Shown here: positions 1 to 5,343 of the stretch, in pieces
How positions within the stretch are numbered: position 1 is the stretch's first letter
How the letters are laid out: each line of letters opens with the position of its first letter
Origin: Cyclobacteriaceae bacterium
GTDB lineage: Bacteria; Bacteroidota; Bacteroidia; Cytophagales; Cyclobacteriaceae
DNA length: 9,467 nt
Direction: 5' to 3'
NCBI GenBank assembly: GCA_019751475.1
Contig: JAIENH010000790.1
Coordinates: 1-9,467, forward strand
The notes under the pieces: model-generated
Told to the model about the DNA's origin: nothing
Database searches by the model: none
The model's input: the letters and a program-made list of their open reading frames with translations, nothing else
Made by a program: the position numbers and the translations under genes

Positions 1-1110
1 AGAAAATTTGTACACCGTCTTTTGACGATACGTTTCACCGGGCTTCAATACCGTAGAAGGAAAGTTTGCGTGATTGGGTGAATCAGGAAAGTGCTGCGCC
101 TCAAGGCAAATAGCGGAACGATACTCATATTTCTTTCCGCTCTTGCCGATGTCGCTGCCATCCAGAAAATTGCCGGAGTAAAACTGCAGGCCCGGCTCGG
201 TTGTCCAGACTTCCATGACACGCCCTGATACAGGCTCCACTACCTGGGCCGCTTTCGCGAATGATCCCTCTTTCTTGGTAAGCACCCAGTTGTGATCATA
301 GCCTTTGCCAAAAACTAGTTGCTGATCCGTCTGACCAATACGTTCGCCAATAGCATGACTCGTCTGAAAATCAAACGCAGTGTTTTTAACCAGCTTCAAT
401 TCCCCGGTGGGTATTAATCCTTCATCTACAGGAGTAAACCGGTCAGCGTAAATAGTAAGTCGATGCCCAAGAATATCACCTGAGCCCTCTCCTGCCAGGT
501 TAAAAAATGAATGATGCGTGAGATTTAAAACCGTTGACTCATTGGACGTGGCCTCATAATCAATTTGCAATTCGTTTGCATTCGTAAGCGTGTACGATAC
601 TTTGACTTTCAATTCACCGGGGTAGCCTTCTTCTCTATCTTTGCTGAGGTAGTACATATCCAATGATTCGCCCTCAGCCCGTGTTACCGGCTCCACACGC
701 CAATAGACATTGTGAAAACCTTTCGGGCCACCGTGCAGAGAGTTTTTTCCATTATTCCGCGAAAGCGAATATTCATGACCGTCCAGCGAGAATTTTCCAT
801 TGGCAATACGATTGCCATAGCGACCGATCATAGCTCCAAAGTAAGGGTTGCCTGAAGGGTATTGACCGACTGAATCATAACCCAGCACGATGTCTCCAAG
901 TTTTCCATTCTTATCCGGCACCCACAGCGAAATGATTTTGCCGCCATAGTTAGTCACGGTCATGGCGAGGCCATTGTTATTTTTTATCGAGTAGGTTTGG
1001 AGACGCGCCACCGAAAGCGTGTCGGCTGAAGGTGTTGACATAGGCCCATTTTTTTTTGACGTACAGCTTGCCAGCAACGCGCAGCCAAGCACCAGGGAGA
1101 ATCGAATCAT
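1..1110 (-). CDS. galM: Aldose 1-epimerase (galactose mutarotase), lipoprotein form; 3' end cut by window edge
   Basis: It interconverts alpha and beta anomers of aldoses such as galactose or glucose. The frame is open from an ATG at 1110 to base 1, giving 370 residues without a stop. The last visible residues, YRQKTVYKFS, match the usual family end, so only a few codons should be missing. Residues 1-16 form a lipoprotein signal with lipobox LLASC (Cys16), so the enzyme is probably lipid-anchored outside the cytoplasm. Family motifs appear in order: GRYGNRI (96-102), LHGG with His125, LTHHSFFNL with the likely catalytic acid His200, YDHNW with Asp272, TEPGLQFYSGNF (304-315), and LEAQHFPDSPNH with the likely catalytic base Glu337. 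There is no clear ribosome-binding site. A weak -7-like TACCTTTC at 1122-1115 could give a nearly leaderless mRNA. The strong terminator at 1150-1177 isolates it from the tRNA locus upstream, so it needs its own promoter. The family call is secure; the sugar is not known. Confidence 0.95.
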   Translation of the reverse strand, partial: MIRFSLVLGCALLASCTSKKNGPMSTPSADTLSVARLQTYSIKNNNGLAMTVTNYGGKIISLWVPDKNGKLGDIVLGYDSVGQYPSGNPYFGAMIGRYGNRIANGKFSLDGHEYSLSRNNGKNSLHGGPKGFHNVYWRVEPVTRAEGESLDMYYLSKDREEGYPGELKVKVSYTLTNANELQIDYEATSNESTVLNLTHHSFFNLAGEGSGDILGHRLTIYADRFTPVDEGLIPTGELKLVKNTAFDFQTSHAIGERIGQTDQQLVFGKGYDHNWVLTKKEGSFAKAAQVVEPVSGRVMEVWTTEPGLQFYSGNFLDGSDIGKSGKKYEYRSAICLEAQHFPDSPNHANFPSTVLKPGETYRQKTVYKFS

Positions 1111-1149
1111 GTGAGAAAGGTAGAAAATTTGGTGAAGGGAGGAAATAAA

Positions 1150-1177
1150 AAAACCGCCCAGAACAACGGGCGGTTTT
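1150..1177 (-). terminator. Intrinsic terminator between the tRNA-Cys locus and galM
   Basis: A perfect 10-bp stem (aaaaccgccc / gggcggtttt) surrounds an 8-base loop. Read on the minus strand the stem is followed by an unbroken run of T, as expected of a Rho-independent terminator. It lies directly downstream of the broken tRNA-Cys copy and just upstream of galM. It therefore probably ended that copy's transcript and now blocks read-through from the tRNA locus into galM. Confidence 0.85.
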
Positions 1178-1183
1178 AAGAGA

Positions 1184-1262
1184 GGTCCCGAGCGGATTCC
1201 CAGCCTGCCTTAGTAGTACGGCTGGCAGGGAACCACTGTAGGAGTTTTTGCAGAGCTCAGCC
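1184..1262 (-). pseudogene. 3' part of a broken tRNA-Cys copy with a 30-bp insert in the T-loop
   Basis: Forty-nine bases match the neighbouring intact tRNA-Cys from the 3' strand of the D-stem through the anticodon arm (still CTGCAAA, anticodon GCA), the variable loop, the T-arm and the 3' acceptor strand. There are a few substitutions: a C.A mismatch in the anticodon stem, a G.T wobble in the T-stem, and GGGACC for GAGACC in the acceptor strand. The T-loop is split exactly between TTC and GAAT by 30 bases (1200-1229). These carry overlapping inverted segments (cctgcc/ggcagg and ccagcc/ggctgg), so they can fold as a hairpin. On the 5' side homology stops at the D-loop and the sequence becomes a remnant of the attatctgga repeat. 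Without a 5' acceptor strand and D-stem it cannot fold as a tRNA alone. Confidence 0.85.
1200..1229. repeat. 30-bp palindromic insert inside the T-loop of the tRNA-Cys remnant
   Basis: Alignment with the intact tRNA-Cys shows these 30 bases as a clean insertion between the two halves of the T-loop, with no tRNA bases lost. It contains two alternative 6-bp stems, cctgcc with ggcagg and ccagcc with ggctgg, around the core ttagtagtac. It looks like a short REP-type element. No coding capacity and no obvious target duplication are visible. Confidence 0.75.
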
Positions 1263-1266
1263 GATA

Positions 1267-1276
1267 ATTATCTGGA
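1267..1276. repeat. 10-bp direct repeat, left copy (attatctgga)
   Basis: It is identical to bases 1426-1435, and the two copies bracket the intact tRNA-Cys cassette. On the galM side it runs into the D-stem of the broken tRNA-Cys copy, joined by gataa. It could be a target-site duplication or a deletion remnant of the atcccgat palindrome. Confidence 0.7.
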
Positions 1277-1298
1277 TGACATATCACTAAAAAGCAAA

Positions 1299-1324
1299 AA
1301 GCCTTCAACTTTCATCGAAGGCTT
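1299..1324 (-). terminator. Intrinsic terminator of the intact tRNA-Cys
   Basis: An 8-bp perfect stem (aagccttc / gaaggctt) with a 10-base loop is followed on the minus strand by TTTGCTTTTT. The first arm begins one base after the tRNA discriminator base, which is normal for a single tRNA gene in a compact transcript. Confidence 0.8.
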
Positions 1325-1325
1325 G

Positions 1326-1396
1326 AGGTCTCGAGCGGATTCGAACCGCTGTAGGAGCTTTTGCAGAGCTCAGCCTAGCCGCTCGGCCACGAGACC
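1326..1396 (-). tRNA. tRNA-Cys (anticodon GCA)
   Basis: Read on the minus strand, 71 bases fold into a complete cloverleaf: acceptor GGTCTCG/CGAGACC (7 bp), TG, D-arm GCC-GAGCGGCTA-GGC, anticodon arm GAGCT-CTGCAAA-AGCTC with anticodon GCA, variable loop CTAC, and T-arm AGCGG-TTCGAAT-CCGCT. The base after the acceptor strand is T, giving U73, the known major identity base of tRNA-Cys. CCA is not encoded (CAA follows), so it must be added enzymatically. A terminator follows directly. This is the only intact copy in the window, and tRNA-Cys fragments lie on both sides of it. Confidence 0.96.
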
Positions 1397-1407
1397 CTTT
1401 TACTTTT

Positions 1408-1427
1408 ATCCCGATAACTATCGGGAT
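1408..1427. repeat. Palindromic repeat atcccgata-ac-tatcgggat
   Basis: A perfect 9-bp inverted repeat with a 2-base centre lies 12 bases upstream of the intact tRNA-Cys on its own strand. Its right part plus the adjoining bases (1420-1435, atcgggattatctgga) matches 9432-9447 at 14 of 16 positions, so it belongs to a family present at least twice in this window. I associate such CCCGATA/TATCGGG palindromes with dispersed repeats in Cytophagales-type genomes. It may overlap the tRNA promoter. Confidence 0.75.
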
Positions 1428-1435
1428 TATCTGGA
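1426..1435. repeat. 10-bp direct repeat, right copy (attatctgga)
   Basis: It is identical to 1267-1276. Immediately to its right lies cgctcggc (1436-1443), the D-arm 5' half of tRNA-Cys. Both copies of the repeat therefore abut tRNA-Cys D-loop or D-stem sequence at the point where the two halves of one broken gene would join. Confidence 0.7.
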
Positions 1436-1496
1436 CGCTCGGCTCTACCGGAGTTCTAATTTACCAATTAGAACTTCGGCAGACGCGCACGAGACC
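1436..1496 (-). pseudogene. 5' fragment of a broken tRNA-Cys, split by a long hairpin insert
   Basis: On the minus strand it starts GGTCTCGTG (1496-1488), identical to the first nine bases of the intact tRNA-Cys. After 44 inserted bases it resumes with GCCGAGCG (1443-1436), the D-stem and start of the D-loop. The upstream flank is duplicated as well: 1388-1407 and 1488-1507 agree at 18 of 20 positions, at an offset of exactly 100. That makes this a true paralogous copy rather than chance similarity. Together with 1184-1262 it supplies nearly all of one tRNA-Cys, interrupted after position 9, in the D-loop and in the T-loop. Confidence 0.7.
1444..1483. repeat. 18-bp-arm inverted repeat inserted in the tRNA-Cys 5' fragment
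   Basis: The arms are 1444-1461 (tctaccggagttctaatt) and 1466-1483 (aattagaacttcggcaga), separated by tacc. They pair over all 18 positions except two. In the minus-strand transcript these two give one G.U pair and one A.C mismatch. There is no trailing T-run in either direction, so it does not look like a terminator. It sits between two adjacent pieces of tRNA-Cys sequence and is best read as an inserted palindrome. Confidence 0.75.
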
Positions 1497-1523
1497 ATTT
1501 TACCTTTTGGCTTTTGAACTACA

Positions 1524-1575
1524 TCCTCCTTCGCTACCATCTTCGCTGAAGCTACGATGGTTGAACTTCGGAGGA
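1524..1575. repeat. Nested palindromic repeat (one element inside another)
   Basis: The outer arms are tcctcc (1524-1529) and ggagga (1570-1575), bordered inward by ttcg and cttc. Inside is a second, self-contained palindrome, accatc (1536-1541) to gatggt (1556-1561), with centre cttcgctgaag. The inner unit has the same design as the outer one (arm, cttcgct, gaagc, arm). It reads as one copy of a palindromic repeat family inserted into, or expanded within, another. It lies in the spacer between the tRNA fragment and the rpsA terminator and codes for nothing recognisable. Confidence 0.65.
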
Positions 1576-1608
1576 CATGCAAAACTAATTCTTCCGTTGG
1601 TATAAAGA

Positions 1609-1637
1609 AAAGGTGGCCAAGAACTTTGGCCACCTTT
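1609..1637 (-). terminator. Intrinsic terminator downstream of rpsA
   Basis: A perfect 12-bp stem (aaaggtggccaa / ttggccaccttt) closes on the 5-base loop gaact. It has T-rich sequence on the 3' side in both directions, so it could act both ways. It lies 66 bases past the rpsA stop at 1703 and only 47 bases past an alternative stop at 1684. Confidence 0.85.
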
Positions 1638-1702
1638 CTTTCAAACAAATCATCGGGCTAAACCCAATGATCGTCTTCAAAAACTATTCAGCCTTCTGCT
1701 CG

Positions 1703-3715
1703 TCACCGGTTGATGCCGCCTTGGAGGCCGACATCCAGTGCACTCAAGGCTTCCAAATCTCCCAGGGTTGATTTCTCGCTCTGCTGGTTGATGTTGGCAA
1801 TTGATTTGCCTTTTGTCTCGACCTTCTTCTTAACGGGGGCCTGCACTTTTTCTTCTTCCGTTGACCACATGGCCTTGTGGCTCAAACTAATGCGTCTGTC
1901 TTCTTTCGAAAACTCGAGCACCTTGAAGTCCATCGACTCACCGATCTCGGTCTTCGTGCCATCTTGCTTGGTAAGGTTCTTAATGGAACAGAAGCCCTCG
2001 ATTCCGTAAGGCAACTCCACCACCATACCCTTGTCATTCTTATTCACTACAGTGCCCTTGTGCACTGAGCCTACCGAGAAGATGTTCTCAAATGTATCCC
2101 AAGGGTTCTCTTCCATGTGCTTATGGCTGAGGGCAAGTCTGCGGTTGGTAGCATCCAACTCCAGTACTTTCACTTCCAATGAATCACCCACCTTCACAAA
2201 CTCAGAAGGATGTTTCACTTTCTTCGTCCAGCTCAGGTCAGATACGTGTACCAATCCATCGATACCTTCTTCCAACTCAAGGAACAGGCCAAAGTTGGTA
2301 AGGTTGCGCACGATGCCTTTGTGCACGGTGCCCACTGCATACTTGGCCAATACTTCCTGGCGTGTCCATGGGTCTTCAGAAAGTTGCTTGATGCCCAATG
2401 ACATCTTGCGCTCTTCGCGATCGATGGTCAACACAACGGCTTCAATCTCATCACCTACTTTAATGAAGTCTTGAGGATTGCGCAGATGCTGTGACCAGCT
2501 CATTTCACTTACGTGAATAAGGCCTTCTACACCGGGTTGCAACTCAAGGAACGCACCGTAATCAGCCACGTTCACGATCTTGCCTTTCACTTTCGAACCG
2601 ATTGTAATATCAGCCGGCAGCGATTCCCAAGGATGAGGCGTCAATTGCTTCATGCCAAGAGAAATACGCTTCTTGTCTTGATCGAAATCCAACACCACCA
2701 CTTTTACGGTCTGGTCGAGTTTCAACAACTCTTCCGGATGAGAAATGCGTCCCCATGAAATGTCGGTGATGTGGAGCAGACCATCTACACCACCCAAGTC
2801 GATGAACACACCGAAGTTGGTCATGTTCTTGATCACACCTTCCAACACCTGACCTTTGTCAAGGTTGGTAAGGATGGCGGCCTTTTGCTGCTCAAGGTCT
2901 TTCTCAATCAGTACCTTGTGCGAAACAACTACGTTATCATTGGTGTAGTTGATTTTCACCACCTTCACCTCAATGTTCTTATTTACATAGATATCAAAGT
3001 CGCGGATAGGCTTCACGTCAATTTGTGAACCGGGCAAGAACGCCTCGATACCAAATACGTCTACGATCAATCCACCCTTCGTTCTGCGCTTCACAAAGCC
3101 TTCTATCACCTGGTCTTTGTCAAGAGCTGTCTGCACATACTCCCAGCCTTTCACCAGCTTGGCCTTTCTGCGTGACAATACTAATTGGCCCATCGCGTTC
3201 TCACGCTCCTCGATGAAGAGGTCCACTTCATCACCAATCTTGAGGTTAGGCATATCTTTGAATTCTGCCAACGGCACCAGGCCGTCTGACTTGAAACCAA
3301 TATTTAAAATAACATCGCGGTTGTTGATGCCTACCACAGTACCTTTCACCACTTCGCTGTTGCTAACGGTGGCTACGGTGCCTGAGTAGAGCTTCATCAG
3401 GTTTTCGCGATCACCTGAAGAATAACCTTCGCCAAAACCTTTGTGCTCAAAAGCATTCCAATCAAAGCTCTCTAAAGATACAGTGGACGTAGAAGAACTT
3501 CTGCGGGCCGTAACATCGCGGATCACGCGATTAAGGCCTTCCTCTTCTTCTGCACGCTTGGCAGCTTTAAAGGCAGCCAACTCATCTTGTTCTAATTCTA
3601 CTTCTGCGGTTTTTACATCCACATCGTGGTCAGCACCTTTTACTGCCAGAGGCTTTTTAGGGGCCGACTCTAATTTGGTGGGTTTTTCATCGCCACCTTT
3701 TTGAACTTTCGCCAT
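1703..3715 (-). CDS. rpsA: 30S ribosomal protein S1
   Basis: S1 binds mRNA and brings it to the 30S subunit, helping initiation on structured or Shine-Dalgarno-poor leaders. I chose the ATG at 3715 ([10 protein letters not shown]), giving 670 residues; the upstream ATG at 3763 would add sixteen residues unlike S1. Residues 1-118 are a charged, low-complexity extension. Six S1 (OB-fold) repeats follow at about 119-183, 201-267, 288-356, 373-443, 460-530 and 547-614. Diagnostic strings include [40 protein letters not shown] and [13 protein letters not shown]. Residues 615-670 form a charged tail ending QGGINR. The tail may be frameshifted: dropping one base near 1735 gives a hydrophilic end, [16 protein letters not shown], stopping at 1684. 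The gene stands alone, with a promoter-like element at 3834-3827 and a terminator at 1609-1637. The family call is certain; the exact C-terminus is not. Confidence 0.97.
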   Translation of the reverse strand: MAKVQKGGDEKPTKLESAPKKPLAVKGADHDVDVKTAEVELEQDELAAFKAAKRAEEEEGLNRVIRDVTARRSSSTSTVSLESFDWNAFEHKGFGEGYSSGDRENLMKLYSGTVATVSNSEVVKGTVVGINNRDVILNIGFKSDGLVPLAEFKDMPNLKIGDEVDLFIEERENAMGQLVLSRRKAKLVKGWEYVQTALDKDQVIEGFVKRRTKGGLIVDVFGIEAFLPGSQIDVKPIRDFDIYVNKNIEVKVVKINYTNDNVVVSHKVLIEKDLEQQKAAILTNLDKGQVLEGVIKNMTNFGVFIDLGGVDGLLHITDISWGRISHPEELLKLDQTVKVVVLDFDQDKKRISLGMKQLTPHPWESLPADITIGSKVKGKIVNVADYGAFLELQPGVEGLIHVSEMSWSQHLRNPQDFIKVGDEIEAVVLTIDREERKMSLGIKQLSEDPWTRQEVLAKYAVGTVHKGIVRNLTNFGLFLELEEGIDGLVHVSDLSWTKKVKHPSEFVKVGDSLEVKVLELDATNRRLALSHKHMEENPWDTFENIFSVGSVHKGTVVNKNDKGMVVELPYGIEGFCSIKNLTKQDGTKTEIGESMDFKVLEFSKEDRRISLSHKAMWSTEEEKVQAPVKKKVETKGKSIANINQQSEKSTLGDLEALSALDVGLQGGINR

Positions 3716-3801
3716 ACGAAAAACGCCCTTGGATACATGCAACAGCCGGGCGATCTGCTGCAACTTTGGTTGTTAATAAACCGTCTTGAAACCAATCAAA
3801 A

Positions 3802-3826
3802 CGGCCCTCTTCAAAGAAGGGGGCCG
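3802..3826 (-). terminator. Hairpin terminator of the ABC-TolC operon, overlapping the rpsA leader
   Basis: Arms cggccctcttc and gaagggggccg (11 bp, one imperfect pair) enclose the triloop aaa. On the minus strand the stem is followed by TTTTGATT, matching an intrinsic terminator 28 bases after the tolC-like stop at 3854. Because the rpsA -7-like element lies immediately upstream at 3834-3827, part of this hairpin would also form the start of the rpsA mRNA. Confidence 0.65.
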
Positions 3827-3834
3827 CAAAGATA
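3827..3834 (-). promoter_or_regulatory. Bacteroidota-type -7 promoter element for rpsA
   Basis: TATCTTTG on the minus strand matches the known Bacteroidota -7 consensus TAnnTTTG in full. The predicted start would fall a few bases downstream, near 3820, leaving a leader of roughly 105 bases before the rpsA ATG at 3715. I see no convincing -33 TTTG or TTG about 19-20 bases further upstream, so the assignment rests on the -7 match and position alone. Confidence 0.45.
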
Positions 3835-3853
3835 ACGAAAAACCTGAATTGGA

Positions 3854-5329
3854 CTACCGCTGAGGTGGTTGCAAATCCTCGGCTTTGAGGGTTCCTACAG
3901 CGTATTCTAACAAAATGCGTTGGAATACAAATCTGTATTCGGCTTGAGCTTTGTCAGTTTGTGCCTGAACAAATACCCGATTAGCATTAGTAAAATCTAC
4001 AAAGTTTGTAACTCCTAAGTTGAACCGCTCTGTTTCTAGCTGAAAGGCCAATTCAGCAGCCTTTAATTGGTCTAAACTTACCACATACGCTTTTTTTGCT
4101 CCTTCATAGTTTCGAACAGTCCGAACAACATCATTACGAATTTGATACTCAATATTTTTTCGTGTGAGTTGACTGTTTTCATACAAAATCTTTTGCTGCG
4201 TAAAGGCTGTCCGGTTTTGTAAGCCATTAAAAAGTGGAATTGACAATTGTACTCCATACTGCTTATACACATTGTCTGATCTAAATTGATTATCGAAAGG
4301 TCGTGCGAGCTGAGGATTGGATATCGTACTACTAGAACGCTTTTCTTGTATGGAATAGCCGCTTGATGACGAGGGGTCTTGCACAACTATTGGTTCAGTC
4401 GTAGTAATACGAACGGAATCAGGTTGATTGTGCTGGAAGTTATAGGCTGATCCATAGTTAAAAAATGCTGTCAAACTTGGCATCATGAACCCACGTGACG
4501 CCTGCATTCCAAATCGTTGAGCTTCCTCACTACGCAATGCTCTCAAATAGTCTTCCCTATGTTGCTTTGCATCATTTGCGAGTTTTTCAGGGTCTAAAAC
4601 TTCGTTCCCAAGAGCATTGATATCCCAGTTTGGTTTTTCAACATCAAATTGCTCAAAGGCGTCCATCAGCAAAGTCTGCGTCAAAAGTGCTTTATCATTA
4701 TTTAAGATGATCTCCGCTTGCACCATCCGCAACTCAGCTGCCTTTGCTAAAGCATCCTGATTGTATTCATCCACTGGAGAACGCGAACCCAATGCAACTT
4801 GCTCACGAGTCTGCTCGTATTGCTTGTTAAGGGCTTCAAAATTTTCTTTCGCAATCCTGAGGAGCTCTACATCCAACATCACCTGTAGGTATTGATTCGA
4901 AACGGTGTTGATAATATCCTGGGCTGTACGATTAACAAAGTGCTTCTGCGCTTCAAGTTGATTGGAGAATTGTCTAATTGAATTGACCCTATTAAATCCG
5001 CTGAAGAGGTTCATGTTAGCATTTAACGAGCCTGAGATATTATCGCGAACACCATTTACAACTTGCCCTACTTGCTGGTTAAATGAATTACCACTGAACT
5101 GAGAAGCCGTAGCATTTAAACTGACGTTAGGGCCTGCGCTAGCAATAGCAGATGCTTTCTGCATTTGACTTAATTCCAGGTTGTTGCGTTGTTGATTAAG
5201 CAACACGCTGTTTTTCATCGCGATCTTAACGGCCTCTTCAAAGGTGAGCACCTTTGAAGCAGTCTGACCCTGCAATGACAGGGTTGTCATCAAGAAGACT
5301 ATAGCCGCTACTCCAAAAAATCTATTCAT
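3854..5329 (-). CDS. TolC-family outer-membrane efflux channel
   Basis: It is a trimeric outer-membrane channel that works with an inner-membrane pump and a periplasmic adaptor to export small molecules or proteins. It has 491 residues, normal for the family. Residues 1-22 are a Sec signal peptide (hydrophobic core IVFLMTTLSL). Two tandem outer-membrane-efflux repeats follow, about 25-230 and 255-480. Each has long coiled helices and a paired strand region: NANMNLFSGFNRVNSI in repeat 1 (103-118) and VQLSIPLFNGLQNRTAF in repeat 2 (360-376). LGSRSPVDEYNQ and LGVTNFVDFTNAN are the matching turn motifs of the two repeats. A Ser/Thr-rich stretch at about 305-340 interrupts repeat 2 and is probably an outer loop. 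It starts 14 bases after the ATPase gene stop, so the two are cotranscribed. GC in sampled lines is 37-43 percent, below its neighbours. The substrate is unknown. Confidence 0.93.
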   Translation of the reverse strand: MNRFFGVAAIVFLMTTLSLQGQTASKVLTFEEAVKIAMKNSVLLNQQRNNLELSQMQKASAIASAGPNVSLNATASQFSGNSFNQQVGQVVNGVRDNISGSLNANMNLFSGFNRVNSIRQFSNQLEAQKHFVNRTAQDIINTVSNQYLQVMLDVELLRIAKENFEALNKQYEQTREQVALGSRSPVDEYNQDALAKAAELRMVQAEIILNNDKALLTQTLLMDAFEQFDVEKPNWDINALGNEVLDPEKLANDAKQHREDYLRALRSEEAQRFGMQASRGFMMPSLTAFFNYGSAYNFQHNQPDSVRITTTEPIVVQDPSSSSGYSIQEKRSSSTISNPQLARPFDNQFRSDNVYKQYGVQLSIPLFNGLQNRTAFTQQKILYENSQLTRKNIEYQIRNDVVRTVRNYEGAKKAYVVSLDQLKAAELAFQLETERFNLGVTNFVDFTNANRVFVQAQTDKAQAEYRFVFQRILLEYAVGTLKAEDLQPPQR

Positions 5330-5343
5330 ATCCTATTACTTTT

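Noticed and set aside
1184..1496. Functional split, permuted or intron-bearing tRNA-Cys
   Set aside because: Multiple loop inserts recall archaeal tRNA introns, but no splicing system for them is known in Bacteroidota. Stem mismatches in the 3' fragment and a complete intact copy argue for relics.
1248..1517. Plus-strand open frame of 89 codons
   Set aside because: It runs antisense through the intact tRNA-Cys and its fragments, has no recognisable protein features and arises from repeat DNA.
1445..1648. Minus-strand open frame of 67 codons
   Set aside because: It is made of the rpsA terminator, the nested palindrome and the tRNA-fragment hairpin; no start signal or family likeness.
1877..3704. 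Plus-strand open frames inside rpsA
   Set aside because: All are shadows of the strongly coding minus-strand S1 gene and show no protein family features.
3716..3763. Sixteen-residue N-terminal extension of S1 from the ATG at 3763
   Set aside because: MQQIARLLHV... is unlike S1 N-termini. The ATG at 3715 starts a charged extension typical of Bacteroidota S1.
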